Source: Orbilia blumenaviensis
Taxonomy: Eukaryota > Ascomycota > Orbiliomycetes > Orbiliales > Orbiliaceae
NCBI GenBank assembly: GCA_036872755.1
Contig: JAVHNS010000007.1
Location: 1,922,001-1,986,000, forward strand
Length of the DNA stretch: 64,000 nt
Direction: 5' to 3'
Numbering within the stretch: the first letter of the stretch is position 1; every line of letters begins with the position of its first letter. The notes beneath the pieces were generated by a model. It searched no databases. It had not been told where the DNA came from and saw only the letters and a list, made by a program, of their open reading frames with translations. Of this stretch, positions 22,938 through 36,300 are shown one piece after another. A program made the position numbers and the translations under genes.

Positions 22938-23979
22938 CTACTGCCCTTCTTCACCCCCCTCCACCCTTCTAGCAGCCGGCGTAGGCACCGGACGCAGGGC
23001 ATACATCCTCACCGGGAATAAATGCAGCCTCTCGGGGAACCCTCTCTGCAGCTCACTCTTCACCACCACCAACCCGGCTTCACCAAATATCCTTCTAAAA
23101 TTCTCGTCCGTTCTTGTAACGCTGCTGTCTTCTGTATCGAACACGTCTTCGAAGTTGTTTGAGTTGTTCTCTTTGACGAATATTAGACCGCCTGGGGTTA
23201 GGGCTTTTATACAGCGGGTTAGGTAGGCGGTTAGGTCTGTGTCTGTTAGGTGGTTTAGGCACCATTGACTAAAAAAAAAAAAATCAGCGTTACTGTCCCG
23301 GCAGGCAAGATGTTTGCGGAAGATGAGAAGAAAGGGGGGGGAGACATACTGCCATATACACCAGTATTTCCCTTCCTCGGGCTCCCATTTCTCGAGTCCG
23401 ACGTTGTATACGTCCCCTATTTTTCCGCCGGCGGGTGGTAGATCCGATGCTGCTAGGAGCTCATCTGTGAATTTTTGGACCGGTTCGACGATGTCTACTA
23501 TATCCAGGTGTTTTAAAAGAAGACCTTTCGTTATACGGCCGATTCTATTTTTTTTTTAAGTTTTGCAAAAAATCCTTCATTAGCCTCCTATTCCATATAA
23601 TCTCGGGTTCACGATGGTAACAACAGCAAAACCAAAGAGGTAATAAAAAAAAGGAAAAGGAAAAGGAAAGGAAACATACTCACCCAGCCCCACAATCCGC
23701 CCCCCTCCTAACCCCATCCTCAGGAACCGGCATGGAAGGCTTCAGCTTCGCTAGGAAATTCGATGATGTTTGTAAATCCACCCGTGAGACTTGTGGATAT
23801 CCGCCCAGCATGCCGGAGACGGTGGATGGGATGCCGTTCCAGTACGCGATTTGGGCTGCGTAGTCTGGGGTGTTGGTGCCGCCGCCGCTGGCTTCTGATG
23901 AGTTTGGGGATTGTGGGGTTATGGCGGTGGTGATGGAGGGGGCGTTGGGGAGTGGGGGGAGGGGGTTGTAGGTATCCAT
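22938..23979 (-). CDS. TAE1: NTM1-type alpha-N-terminal protein methyltransferase, 273 aa
   Basis: Exons 23979-23684, 23544-23350 and 23268-22938; the introns are GTGAGT..TAG (139 nt) and GTATGT..TAG (81 nt), and all junctions keep frame. SAM-binding motif I, D-C-G-A-G|I-G-R-I-T-K-G-L-L, spans the first junction; V-D-I-V-E-P-V-Q-K-F and Q-W-C-L-N-H-L-T-D follow, then D-S-S-V-T-R-T-D-E-N-F-R and V-R-M-Y-A-L-R-P near the C-terminus. These are family signatures of NTMT1/Tae1, which methylates the alpha-amino group of X-Pro-Lys N-termini, including ribosomal proteins. The Asp-Tyr-Ala..Tyr-Trp (D-Y-A-A-Q-I-A-Y-W) start of the fold is in exon 1. Start chosen at M-D-T-Y-N-P-L, the first in-frame ATG. 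Length is near the family norm of about 230-270 aa. Confidence 0.92.
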
Positions 23980-26900
23980 CCTTTGGGTTTTTTTTTTGGT
24001 TCTGGGTTTGGAGTTTGGTTTTGAGGTTGTATTTGCTGGTGGTGCGGGTTTTAGAGGGGAAAGGGTAGTTGTTGTGAGGAAGATAGAGAATAGAGCCTTG
24101 GATGGGAGGAGGAGGAGGCTGTTACGGTGAATGTGGGGTCTGGCGCTGACTACGAGGATATCTACAGGGCCAATGGTGGGGGGTTGCGAAGGGTCTGGGT
24201 GGGCTGTTTTTTTGGGTAGGATTTTCGAGGTCGACGAGTCTTGGCGCTCGCTGTCGAGAAGGCTGTGAGATTTGGCATGCGACAACGCGGCTGAAAATGG
24301 AAATGCAACTTTATACAGAATGGGCTTAGTCTCGTTTGTTGGTTAGGACAAGCCCAGGTAGTGATATTCTAATTTAATTGGATGCACTGGTTACTATACT
24401 ATAGAAGGAGAGAAGAAAAAAATTGCAATCATTGAAGTCATCTTGTGTAGTTACTTGTGTATTTAGTTTATTTACCTAGGTAGTTACGTATGTATGCACA
24501 TCGCACGGCCTTGGCCTCGAAAATTGTAACATCTGTATAGTATATTGGTATACTGGTATTTACGTACAAACGAACCAATAGCACATTTGAATAGGGCTCA
24601 AACGCGCAAACTTAACTCTCACCAATCCTACTACAATACTATGCTTACTCCTCAAATCCATCCTCGCGGATTCCTCCTCGATCCTGCTGAGATAATTTGG
24701 GTGGAGTTGTCCTAACAAAAAGCACTAAATTCTGGGTGTCGTGCGCCACAAAGTAAGGCTAGCTCAAAATTTAAAAATTCATGTAAGTTCATCACCTCCA
24801 TAGAAAACAAAGGTAGTGGCGGGTTTTCGAAGGCCCATATTTTTTCGGTTGGGGCTTATTCTCTGGATTTGTCGAGGACATCAGGATATATAAGCCGTTG
24901 ATTATGAGGTCGGTCAGTAAGGTTATTTAACGATGACTTATCGTGGAGTCATCGTGCACATGTCGCGCATATCGGCTCCGATTCTAGACTCATACCAGTG
25001 TGGGGCTTACTTGGACCCTATCCTTCAGCCCACCGCGGTGTTGCTGTAAGACATGCAGGGTTTCCGCATCATCCAAATCGTGATGGGTCAAATTAGAACG
25101 TATGATGTTTCCATGCGACTATTTCATGTTTGGTCACCGGGTGATATTATTATGTTGCGAAGTCTTATATATCATTATGATGTGCAGGTCCCTAGGGTCG
25201 GTGACATTCGAGCAAGCGTATTAAGTATGCTGAGAACATATTGTGTGGGTATACAGTGGAATCTAAGAGCAGGGATATTTACATAATTTATCGTGAATCA
25301 AAGATACTGGGTATATAATGGTATATTCTATCATTTACATTATTGCACTAAGGGTGATTGCCTCTTTCCTTGCCACTATTTGTTTTGACCGGAAGCCTTT
25401 GCTTTTTTATTTTTTATTTCGATTTTTTGCTAGAGAAATAGTAATGGCGCTGAACATACAGCTTGTGTGACTGAGTACGATTACTCTCGACTAATACCAT
25501 AGTAATATAGTATGCACATAATTCTTTGGGTGTGGCGAATATCCCATTGGTTCGTTGGGTGAACTCACGCACCCAGAACGTTAGTGTAAGGATCCGGTTT
25601 GTGCAAATGATATAGCAACTGGGTTGACTTCACGATTAATAAGATCAACTACATTTGTGTATAGATCCTTATTCAAAGTAAGGTGTCAGTCTAATTGCCG
25701 GTTGCAAGTCGGAATTTCTTTTTACATTAGTTTACATAGCCATCTGCCGCCATGTGTATATACTGTTTTCCTAGCTATGGCACAAGCCTTCCCCCCGTGT
25801 TGATCTTCCCCTGCGCAAACATGTTAAGAGTTCATGATCAAATTATGTGTTCTTTTCTACGAAAAAAAAAAAATAGTCTAGTAGCATTATAACATTAACT
25901 ACCTAGTCTCGGGCTTAGTACCGTACGGAGTTTTGGCTGGTTTCTCAGGACGGGTTATCGAAAGAAGGCAATTTAAAATAGTATAAATAACAATTTGAAA
26001 GAGAATAAGACGGCTCGCTTTTTTTTTTTAAAAAAAAATAATAATATTCGGAAGTAGGCCTAGAAAGGTACCTAAACCTCTACGGAGTCTCGTAGTGTAC
26101 GACGCTTCGTTGGCAAGGTGCTTAGAATACATCCCAGTAGATTATACAGGTATATATGTGTTGTGCCAGAAGAACCTAGGATCGTCCAACAACTGCGCAA
26201 CTTGATCAAAATAGCTGCATAGTTAGCTAAATTAAATGTGATCCTACTGTTTACCTTGAAGAAAGGTATTGAAGTGAGTTTGATGAAGAGGTAGTCGGGT
26301 TTAAAGGTCTGGAATTTGTTGCTTTGAGACCAACTTAAGATGGTCTTGTTGCCAGCTTGGGATGGACTTTTATTTAGTTAATAGTTAATAGATAGCATAA
26401 AAAGAATGCTGTGCACTACGGACTCTAATAAAAAAATAAATATATACATATTTTTTTTTTTTTAAAAAAAAAAAAGGCCAGTGATGGAGGTGATGTGGCC
26501 GTGTGCGAGGATATGCCAGGAATTAATCAAGTACTCAGCTTGGGTACTGCTTGCAGTGTTGCTGTATTACGGTTTGAATTGGGACCAGTTGGTAATTAGT
26601 ACCACTTTAACCATATCATCATCGATTATATAATCAATTACCTAGGTAATCAAGCAATTGTATCGGCATAGTATTAGGAATCCCCATTGTTCCGAGGTCT
26701 GCGCAATCGTGAGAACCAAGATTAATTGCAGGCGGTTTACGTGCAACAACACCCCGCGGACCGGAAACATCTCCGATGTCACGTGGCAGCTATGGTGTTT
26801 GTTCGGCACTCTGCGGCTTCTTCGTGGAGACTGGTTTAGGAGACCACTCTGTGCCTATTTTCCTGTGCCTATTTTCCTGTTGGTTCCTAGATATCCTAGA

Positions 26901-28428
26901 TTCCTACATGCATATGTAGGTACCTTGTTCAGATTTTGGACCTCTGAACGGCGCTAACCCAAAGAGTGATATGTACCGCAGATTGCTCATTTGTATGCCA
27001 TGAATTTCGTATGTTTTGGTGCAAGGCTTGAGCACTGTGATATTTTACCACCCATTTCATAAGTTTTGCCAAATACTCACGGGTTCCAATATTCTTCCAC
27101 CCATTTGAGTATATCCACAGATCGCCAGTTCTACATTTTGGCCATCCTATCATTCGAATCCTCAACCTTCCAAAAACGAAATTTGTCAGCTCGTCTATGC
27201 ATTACCTATGGTCTTTCGATCCAGCTGGTCTTAACACTTAAGTACTTACCAGCTTCAAGCCCGCATAGCACCCCAAAAGAGTATTGCTGACTTGGGCCAC
27301 CGGCTTGGAATTATAGATTTGTTAACCGCCATCGAAACTTATAAATTGGGCACGTCGGTTGCTATAACTGTGGATCTTCGGCGACGAGATCTGGCATTCC
27401 ATATGCGTACGGTCTAGACGTTCCCGGCTAATCGACATGTTGTCAACGATATATACTCGATCTCGGAATCCGATATCAAGAGGGACATTCCTCATAGACT
27501 TAATACTGGGCTAACAGTTTCGAGTCGTCCTAAGGTGCAAAGTTGGGAACCGGGCTGGGTATATATGATCACGGACGCCGCGCCGACGTACTTAAAGCTT
27601 CGTGGGCCATAGCTTTGGTGCACACGGAACCCGAGGCTATCCACTCCTCGGAGGATAACTAGTTAAGTTTGGCCGACTACTAGGTGAAAAATTATCTAGT
27701 ATACGTATATTTATGGACAAAACGGCAAGCGGTATTGAATCTATCGGGATTAAGTGTATCAGCACAGTTGGCCTAGATACCCATGCAGGGCAATCAAATT
27801 CAAAGGTATAGGCTTCGATTTATGTTCTCATCAGCTCACAACGAATGAAAGAAACTGAAGGATTCCAGAAAAATTAGGCCCGGTCAAAGTAATGGGGTTG
27901 CCCAGGCCTTAGATGCCAATTGCGATAACACAACGAGGGTAAATAAAACCACTAAATTGAATCTATCTCTAAGGCTAGAAGCCTAAAAACGACTTTGGTC
28001 TTATCACTAAACTTCTGGGGACAACTGTTCGTGGAGGCGGGCTACAACAACTGGAGGCCCAGGCTGGAACACCAGCCCCACTAGGCCCGTATGGCTGGTG
28101 AAAAACGCCACGAGAACTTCAGGCCTGGTCCGCAAAACCGAGGGCCTGCTTCGCGGTTCTGGAGGCCTGGCATCTCACCTGATGGCGAAATGGTTTGTCG
28201 TCCTGGGTAAATCCTCGCTTATTTGCCCAATCAGGCAGGCGCAACACACACGACAGGATTCCAGTTACAACCCAAGAAAACATGGCCAGCCCTGGGATCG
28301 AGTTTCGGCTTCCATAAAACCCATCTTCCGGTGTAATAGATTATCCTTCGGTACTGTTTCTTACCGTACTGCTAGTTTCGTCTACTCTACCAGCTTTGTT
28401 ACCAGAGTTTATACTGTTTTGATATACC
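23980..28428. other. 4.4-kb gene-free stretch, start of the gene-poor compartment
   Basis: The first 300 bases hold the methyltransferase 5' leader, open in frame but without an ATG. From about 24.3 kb the DNA is A/T-rich with many stop codons in all frames and homopolymer tracts at 25861-25873, 26021-26038 and 26451-26475. Just before ZNF1, 28030-28200 has a cluster of AGGCC/GGCCT words. No gene supported. Confidence 0.55.
26851..26878. repeat. 14-bp direct tandem duplication
   Basis: GTGCCTATTTTCCT occurs twice in a row. Related words occur at about 31206 and 31265. Confidence 0.8.
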
Positions 28429-29559
28429 ATGAACGCTTTACTTCCGAACCACGGCAATATTGGACTTGCTTTGGAGAACTCAGGTATTTAAACCGTTCAA
28501 CAGCCTTGCCAAACTTTGTGTCTGCGTGACAGAATTTGGGACTCCCTTAACATCTCTAACTTTAACGTGGGTTTCATATAGTCTCGATTCCAGGTTTAAT
28601 GCTAGATGAGGACTCTTTTTTCGATTTCGCAAAGGCTCTTGAACCTGCAAACCTAAATGAGGCCCAACAACTGCACCTGCCACATCAGGGTTAGTTAATT
28701 AGTTGAAACAACCAATAATGTATTGTCAAGGGTACACCAGGCCAGACGTCTAACAAACATATATTTATTAGATGATTCGAACAATCCTGGCGTCATGGAT
28801 ACCCCTATCAGTTCACTCACGGCGTTTTTCGACTCTAGCCTACCTAGCCAAATTTCTTCCCAAGAGTGTCCTTACTCTGCCCCCGCTAATCCACAGACTA
28901 CCTTTGTAACTGCCATGTCAACGCCGCAGGGCGCCACTACACCCATTTCTTCTGGGGAGGACGGGGTGCTAAAGCGTGCCAATCGGAGGAAGAGACGGAG
29001 AATCCATACCGCTTACAACTGCCCCGAATGTTCTGAGAAGGTGTCCAGCTTGCGAGTATTGGGTGACCATATAAGGGATGTTCACAAGATGAAAGGTTTC
29101 AAGTGCGGTAATTGCGAAACGAGAGTCTCAAGATATGATAATCTCATGAGCCACCAACGCGCTTGTAAGCCAGCACCACACGTTGCGCCAAATGGTGTTC
29201 TTCCCACCAGGGAGGGGCGCCCGCGAGTATGCGTACGGGATATCAACTTGCAACCCGAGTTGATTCGATCTCTTCCGCGACCAACCCAGGGCACGCCCCC
29301 CACGGAACCGCGGCCAACCACACTAGCGTTAAGTGAAGTCGAAGGAATGAACCTGCATCCAGCGCCACCACCGCCAACTCGGATTCCTCGAACCAACGAA
29401 GCCAGCTCCGGCTCCGGGGAAAACAGGGGTAACGCAGCTTCCAATCCAATGCTTGAAATTGAAGACATGAGAACCAAGCTCGAGGAGCTCAAGTTCGAGG
29501 TTTCTCATTGGAAGGAACAATATATCAGTCTAAGACGTATTTGTAAATGCTGTAAATAA
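28429..29559 (+). CDS. ZNF1: two-finger (C2H2 + C2HC) protein, 312 aa
   Basis: Exons 28429-28483, 28594-28689 and 28772-29559; introns 110 and 82 nt, both phase 1, both with CTAAC branch sites. Exon 2 encodes an acidic/aromatic patch (D-E-D-S-F-F-D-F-A-K-A-L). Exon 3: basic stretch R-R-K-R-R-R, finger 1 with Cys 134/137 and His 150/155, six-residue spacer K-M-K-G-F-K, finger 2 with Cys 162/165, His 178 and Cys 182 (C2HC), then R-V-C-V-R-D-I and a C-terminal amphipathic tail (E-V-S-H-W-K-E-Q-Y) ending C-K-C-C-K. The basic patches suggest nuclear entry and nucleic-acid binding; the exon 2 patch could be an activation or interaction motif. ZNF2 is the closest paralogue. Function unknown. Confidence 0.8.
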
Positions 29560-32318
29560 TGTGTTACGGATAAGGATGGGTTGGTAGCTTATTTTGGGTT
29601 TGATCTGGGGCATCGCCGTTAGCATTGCAGCGATTTGCGGTATTTTTAGCGAGCGATATGAGATTCATTTGTTTCTTTGGTAGGATTTATGATAAGACGA
29701 ATGGGTTTGGAAAAGGGTAAATATGCGGGGTTATCGTTTTCGGGCTACTATGTTTCTGCGATGAATCTAAAACATCATCTAAAAACTTGACTTTTGGTAG
29801 TTTCTCACAGTTGACCTCTTTAAAATTACCTAGCATTAGTGGTCTTAGGCCTAGGGCACGATAGTCTGAAGCTGTAATTTTCCGGTTCCTGGTCGCAATA
29901 TCACTTCAGCCAGATTTGCGCCAGCGGGTGCACCATTGAAAAGAAGGCTGGGATATACGGCAAAAAGCCAATCCAAACTCTGGGTTACGTGCTGACGAGA
30001 CATGTCCATTGGAGTTGTTGCCAAGGTGTCTTGGTCGTATTTTTCAACCCGAGGCCTAGTTATATATCTTGGCAATGGTCTCGGCGTCCTGGACGGGATA
30101 GACGAGGATGTATCATGATTAGTCTTGTGATTCCTATGGGAGGCTTGACACTTGTGGCCGACTCGTATTTAGGCCGAGGCTAGGCAGCTTGCGGCCAAAC
30201 TGTGGCTGAGTCGGGGTTATCCAGCCGGAAATAATGCCCACAACGTATTGGCACCCTAGGCCTAAAGGTAGCACAAGCTTACGACCATAGAGTCGGACAT
30301 ATCACGCTGATCAGGTAACAGGGAAATATATTTATAGACATCTACAGTTGATTGTGTAACTGTAATAATTCAACCAAGCAGCACATTTCCCACACTTATC
30401 TTCATATGTTGTATCTAGATCTCTGTCTGGCCTGGTCACACAACCTGGCCTCCACTGTGCGGCTCGCTTGACCATGTGGGACGAGTTTTGCGCAATAGCG
30501 GGTGCGTAGATGAGCTTTAGAGCTCTGCTTTTGATATTACCCCCTGGGAACTTCACAAACGTTTAAACTTTGTAGCTATCGAACCATAATACAACCACAT
30601 ATGATAGAGTACTAGTCTATAGGATGGGGGTGGCGTGGAGCCATTTTCCAATCATGTAGGCTTCTAAACCTGTGCTATCTATCAAGTAGAGAGCTTCAGA
30701 AGCTTTGATTAAGTTGCATTGATCCGTGTCTTTTGGTATTTGATATTTATCAACTGTGCTCAACTTAAATAAATACCGAAGCGACCAGCTATTAGAGCTT
30801 GCTCGTGCTTTTTTGTGTAGGAATTTATGAGATCACCTCAGACTTGGCCGGGGTCTTAGACGCACACAAGTTCCAAGTCGAAGCCATGTGAGCATTAAAT
30901 CATGGATGAATCCTAGAATTAGGGTATACTGTCTATAAAGTCTAAATTTCTATGTTTTTATCCCCCAAGGTACGTTTGGAAGCAATACTTGCACATAGAG
31001 ATATCGCCGTTTTGGAAACCAGAGTTCCGACCATTGGGCCCGTAGCTATCTACTTACGCTTGATTACAGAGTTATATGGACTATCCAGGAGCCGCGTGAG
31101 AGCGTTGCCACGAAGGAGTGTGGCTAGTCTCGCCAATGGACCATTTCTGATGTCTTGGCTTAGCGAAATTGCCCTTTCTGTGGCTAATGCTCGCGAACTT
31201 GTTGCCTATTTTCCTAGGCGCAACACAAACCAGTCAACCATGCCAGTCACGTAACCAGCCACCGTGCCTATTGTCCTAATTTCCTAACTTCCTGTGTTGG
31301 GATGTAGAAGAAAACTTGAGGTGGCTCCACCATGGGCTCATGGTTGTATTGTTCAATGCCCGGTGCCTTCTTCCTAAAACAAACTTGTTCACCAAATAAA
31401 CCCTATGCACCAAAGGATCGACCCTCAAAATAAAGTGAGTATGCCAGAAATATAATTACATCGTGGACACAGTTTGCTGATAGAATCTAACAATTGAATA
31501 TCTGCTTGAAACCCGAATTTATCAAGTTTCTGCGAACAAAGATTTATGATTTCTGCAGGAAACGAGCTATCAGGTTAGATATGCTTGGAGCTGTTCTAGA
31601 AAATATCCGAAAAGTGGCCGGGAAAGTTGGAAATGAAGGAAAGCGAGAGTCGAGGGACTACATGAGTCCTGAGCAAAGGGGCTGAACGGTCAATCAATGA
31701 CCCGAATTTTGATATCTCGGTATACAGTATCCACGGCCGTTTTCTACGTTTCCCGATTTTGGATTATCAAACTGCCTACTAACGCGCAAAAAACATTATG
31801 ATACTGCGCTTCAGGGCCGCAGCGCCTAGTGGACCAAAAAATTCGATGGAAGAACGAATATTTCATTCAATCGGTCGATGGAGAGCCATAAAATCTCACG
31901 GGTCTAAACCCAGGAGATTCAGGTTTGTGCGAAATGCTCGTTCCAACGTGTTTAGTTTGAGCGAGATGTCGGTCTTCATATGAATATTCACTAACCAACT
32001 CTACCGCCCTAACGCTGGAATGGCTGCAACAGGGTTCCAAGGTATTGGGAAATGGGAGGCATCAGAAGGCTGGCCTGAAGTCTCCCTTGAAGACCCAATA
32101 ATGTCAAACTTACCAGAGTGGGCCGTACACAACACGCGAAGTCAGGATTAAGGAAATTGTCAGAGAAGACTGGTGTTGTCTTTTTCCGACGAGACCAGCG
32201 AAGACGGAGAATTCTGCTCTCTCCTTAACTGAATTACCTTATACCCACAATTTCGCCTACCGCTCTTGTTGAGTACGCTGCCACTTTGATTTTTCAGATT
32301 CTTAAACAATTTCTATCC
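29560..32318. other. Spacer between ZNF1 and ZNF2
   Basis: No gene supported. The first 200 bases after ZNF1 resemble the 3' flank of ZNF2 in several spaced words. The 100-codon frame at 30952-31254 has no ATG-context, domain or splice support. Confidence 0.5.
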
Positions 32319-33333
32319 ATGATGGACTCTTTTACCGATACTTTGGAGTTTGCTCAAAGCGTCGCAAGTAAGCAAACTACCTCTAGATTTAGTTTCTCGT
32401 TGTATTTTGCATATGCAGATGTGCTAGGGGATTGGTATAGGAATAAAGACAGGGCAGAACACACGCAAGCTAATAGAGCTCCATTGTAGATGATGCTTTT
32501 ATTTTAGGCCCATTCGAGCTTTTTGGGCAATTGATGGGAGGGGACCATACTGGGGGCTTAGTTGATCAAGGTTAGTGTTGTTTGTTATTAGGCTGAGCTC
32601 AGTCGGGTTTCTAATCTCTATCATGGTGTCAACACCAGATAGTTCAAAGGTCCAGGACTCTACCGACTGCTCTATTGCGGACTCGAGCACCCGGGACTAC
32701 TTTGAATCAATCACAAAAATTTATCCGGGCATCTTTGGCGGGCCCGAACCTCCAGCAGCAACAATAAACCCCCTGAGCATATCGGTAGAATCGCAAGAGC
32801 ACGAGGCATCACATCCGAGTTCCACAAGTCCCAAAAATAATCAAAAAATCCACAAAACCCGTAAAATCCGCAAAATACATTCTTGTCATGTCTGTGGTGA
32901 TCGCTTTTCAAGCCTTCGGGTTATGGGCGATCACATGAGAGATGTTCACAATCTGAAGGGTTTCAGGTGTGGTAACTGTAAATACAGTGCTGCAAGGCAT
33001 GACAACCTTGAGATGCACAAACGAACTTGCAAACCACTGCCCCCGAAGAATAACCAGGTAGCAGCAGAATCTAGCGGCCGCCCAACGAGGCCAAAAGGCC
33101 CACGGATTTCCATCCGAAATATAAAGCCGCCGTTGCTTCCGACTCAAATTGATGGTGCCTACTCCGTTCCCAACAGAATCGTCGAAACAACCGCGTCTGA
33201 TAGAACCCTGGAAACCGAAGCATTGAAAGAGCAACTGTCCGTCACTGAGATAAAGCTTGAAAATGCTCTCTGTGAAATTTCTCATTGGAAGGACCAATTC
33301 TTCAATCTGCAGAAAAATACTAGCGTCTCTTAG
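32319..33333 (+). CDS. ZNF2: two-finger (C2H2 + C2HC) protein, 268 aa
   Basis: Exons 32319-32367, 32508-32570 and 32639-33333; introns 140 and 68 nt, phase 1 and 1 as in ZNF1 and ZNF3. It starts M-M-D-S-F. Exon 2 (63 nt) encodes P-F-E-L-F-G-Q-L. Exon 3: acidic/Ser-rich part, basic patch K-T-R-K-I-R-K, finger 1 Cys 120/123 and His 136/141, spacer N-L-K-G-F-R, finger 2 Cys 148/151, His 164 and Cys 168, then P-R-I-S-I-R-N-I and a C-terminal coiled-coil-like segment ending E-I-S-H-W-K-D-Q-F-F-N-L. The fingers share the L-R-V-M-G-D-H and R-H-D-N-L blocks with ZNF1. An unspliced reading starting at 32623 is possible but loses the shared 5' exons. Confidence 0.8.
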
Positions 33334-36300
33334 TAATTTAGAGATTAGATGCGGAATGGGTATTGAGGGGTTTTAGTTTTTCTGGAAGCCTTGGTATTGT
33401 CATTACAGTGCGATAGGCGGTAGTATTCCTAGCGTGCTATTGTATTTATTTTGAGGTCTTTTTCATTTGCGAAGCTTGCGATGTACTACGGAGCCTATGG
33501 CGCCTCGTTTTTCTGTTTAGCAATATTAATTTATTTTGGGGAGAGCATGTGCGTACTTCCGCAAACCTCGATAGCATGCTCAAGGCCATATGCGTAGGGG
33601 CTCTCATAGGGGCTTAGTTGGTAGGAATACACCTACGATGGGAGCCTATGGTTACTCGGTAATTCTCAGCCTTGTACTAAGTCGGTGGGGAAGCAGCGGC
33701 TAGGTGGGAACTATCGTATTTCGGCTATTTTGGGCCATACCTAACCTAGGTGGGTGGTATGCGAACAAATGAGAGGATGCCATCTGGTATTATTGCGGCT
33801 TGGATGTGCATGGGTGTGGCAGATGTTTTATCCCCAGGCGGATGCTCTAATTGTCTAAGATGTGCTATGGTGTTAGGGGTGTACCGTTTTGGTTTAGTGT
33901 CAAGAATCTATGTCGGGTATGCGTATCGGTGCCCCTGTGGACCCGCTATGTTGGTAATGTGATCTATCCTGCTATCCAAAGTTAAAACAAGTACCTATAA
34001 CATGTTAGAATATATTCTTCCTCTTCCAGGCGCAACCCAATTGCTTCCGCTCTTTGATGGCCCATGTATACGAGGTTTTTATCAAGAGGAAAACCCTGAA
34101 ATGTTGCTTTCTTAGTAGCTATTATAGTAGCAAGCTTGAAATTCGAATCCTCTTGGAAACTATATATCCTATATACTTGCCACTCTACTTCAATTGAACT
34201 GTGTATCTGCGTACGTTTCCTTATGGGTATCTATCGTCTCAGGATTCCATTTAATTTATCATACTCTGACATTTCTTGTCTCGTGGGCTAGATGCGTGGT
34301 ACAGGACAAAATGCGTGTATAAAATGCCTCCAGGGCAGCGTTCCAATTTAGTCTTCATCTGGTATAGCCATGCTAGTCAATTTGAGCCTAAAAAATATAG
34401 TATGTCCCTTTTAATGTGAAGAATCGACAGTCTCAAAGGAATTGACAGCTCGGCTCGGCCTGGTATCGTGATCCGGTCTGATCCCATCATAGCATGAACC
34501 AAAGCAAAAGTAAAAGTATTCTGTGCGGAGCTCGGCCCAAAGACCCAGAAAGTTTAGTCCTGCGAGGTCATAATTCCAGGCTCGTTTGCAACTAGATCAT
34601 TACATCATCTTAATTCGATCATTTCAGGTCGGGGAATTCGAATTTCCGGCCTAATTATTATCGCCGCCGTAAGCAGAGTGTTTTACACTAACCATCTGAC
34701 TTAGAACATATCTGCACGCCCACATAAACATGAGGGGCCGGTGTACCAAAGAAGTGAATTTATCTGCTCGAAGCTGATATATATATATATACATGGTAGC
34801 TCTGGATGGCAATATGAACCGTTGAATCTAACTGCGCGTTTGGATCAATATCATGATATCAGCGTCGTACAAAATATCAGAGTCCTAGAGGCTTGTTACG
34901 CTATCATCGTGTCCGTTGGAGATTTTGAAGACGTAGAACCTGTGCCATCTCTGTTATTTTATGTCATGATATACTTGAAAATAAAATACTACTCAGAATA
35001 GATCACGACAGTGCAGATATGATTCTGGTTATGTACTTTAGTAACCCGAACGCAAATACTCGCTACGGCCTGCAAGGGCAACCATAACTTGCCGTCATTG
35101 ATGAGTTTACTAGCATCCTATAGTCTAAATAGTGTTGCCATGTCTTCTCTTCTGTGAAAGATTAGCTTGTGGGGTCAGTTAGGTAGCTGTGGTCTTGGGT
35201 AGTCGGCAGCGTTCGTCTCCTGATGTCGTGAGCACGACGGCTAAAGTATATAAAATTACGAAGATAGAAATCCAAAATATCATAAGAGGGACGACCCTAG
35301 GATGTATAGAGCAGAGTGGGTCGTTCGTGATCTGTAGGTGAGAGTTCAAGGACAGCAATCGATATTTTGAGATACTAATGGCGGCATAGTAGCTCCTGAA
35401 AGTGGGGGCGATGAGGCTGTGTTGATACTGTTGTATTTTCAAATGTTGCATTTTGGATGACAACACAAAAGCCTAAGGCTCGGGTGCTGAAACGTTCAGC
35501 TCATACTGATGGCAGAGCCTGCGACTTGTCTCAGTCCTATTCCTCTGAGCCTTAATTCCTTCTGCCTATAAATTCAGCTTTGGTGGATGATTATGTTGCT
35601 TCAATTGCCTATCTCATATGTATAACTAATGATCCTGGTATGACTCGTGGTTAGTCAGATGTGAGTTAAATTGGGCGTGGTTTCGTTCCCAAATCCATCT
35701 AGTTCATGCAAACGCTGTGGAGAGCGCTTAGTTATATTCGCTGATTAGTACTATATCTATCCCACCGTTAGTACAGTTTTATCCTCCAGGTCTGTATAAG
35801 GTATAAGGATAACACGAAGCCTGTATAGATCTCTGGGTATGCGGCCGGGTTCCATCGCGGGGATATGTTCAGGCCTCGTGTTTTGCCAAACAGTGACCGC
35901 CCATGCATTTGAACAGCTATTTGAACATACTCCTATACTGAGATCATGATTCTAGAATTGCAGCTCACATCATGTCGATGAGCGAAAATGCCACAAGATT
36001 AATGGGTAAATTATATAAAGCTCGTAACGGAAGTTCCGGCTCCAAGAATTGGCAAACCTCAACATAGATAATGAATTAAATTCTCATACAAGCTTTAATG
36101 CCTAGAGTTCGACCATGTGCATGTGCTCAAATAAAATATAGTCTTAATGTCTATAGCAAAAGTCGCTAATCATTAATAGGTGTGGCTTGCGTTTTAAATC
36201 CTGCGGGTGAAAGGGCTAGTTCATTTGGTATTTTAGTGGGAGGTAGCGTCGGAGGAAAAAAAAAGAACAAGAGTTTCGGGCCGAAGTTGCCTCAGACCTA

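Noticed and set aside
28098..28529. 143-codon open frame just before ZNF1
   Set aside because: It overlaps the ZNF1 first exon in another frame and its composition comes from AGGCC-rich promoter DNA; the ZNF1 exon model explains the region better.
30952..31254. 100-codon open frame between ZNF1 and ZNF2
   Set aside because: No finger motif, no splice partners, no recognisable product; length alone is weak evidence here.
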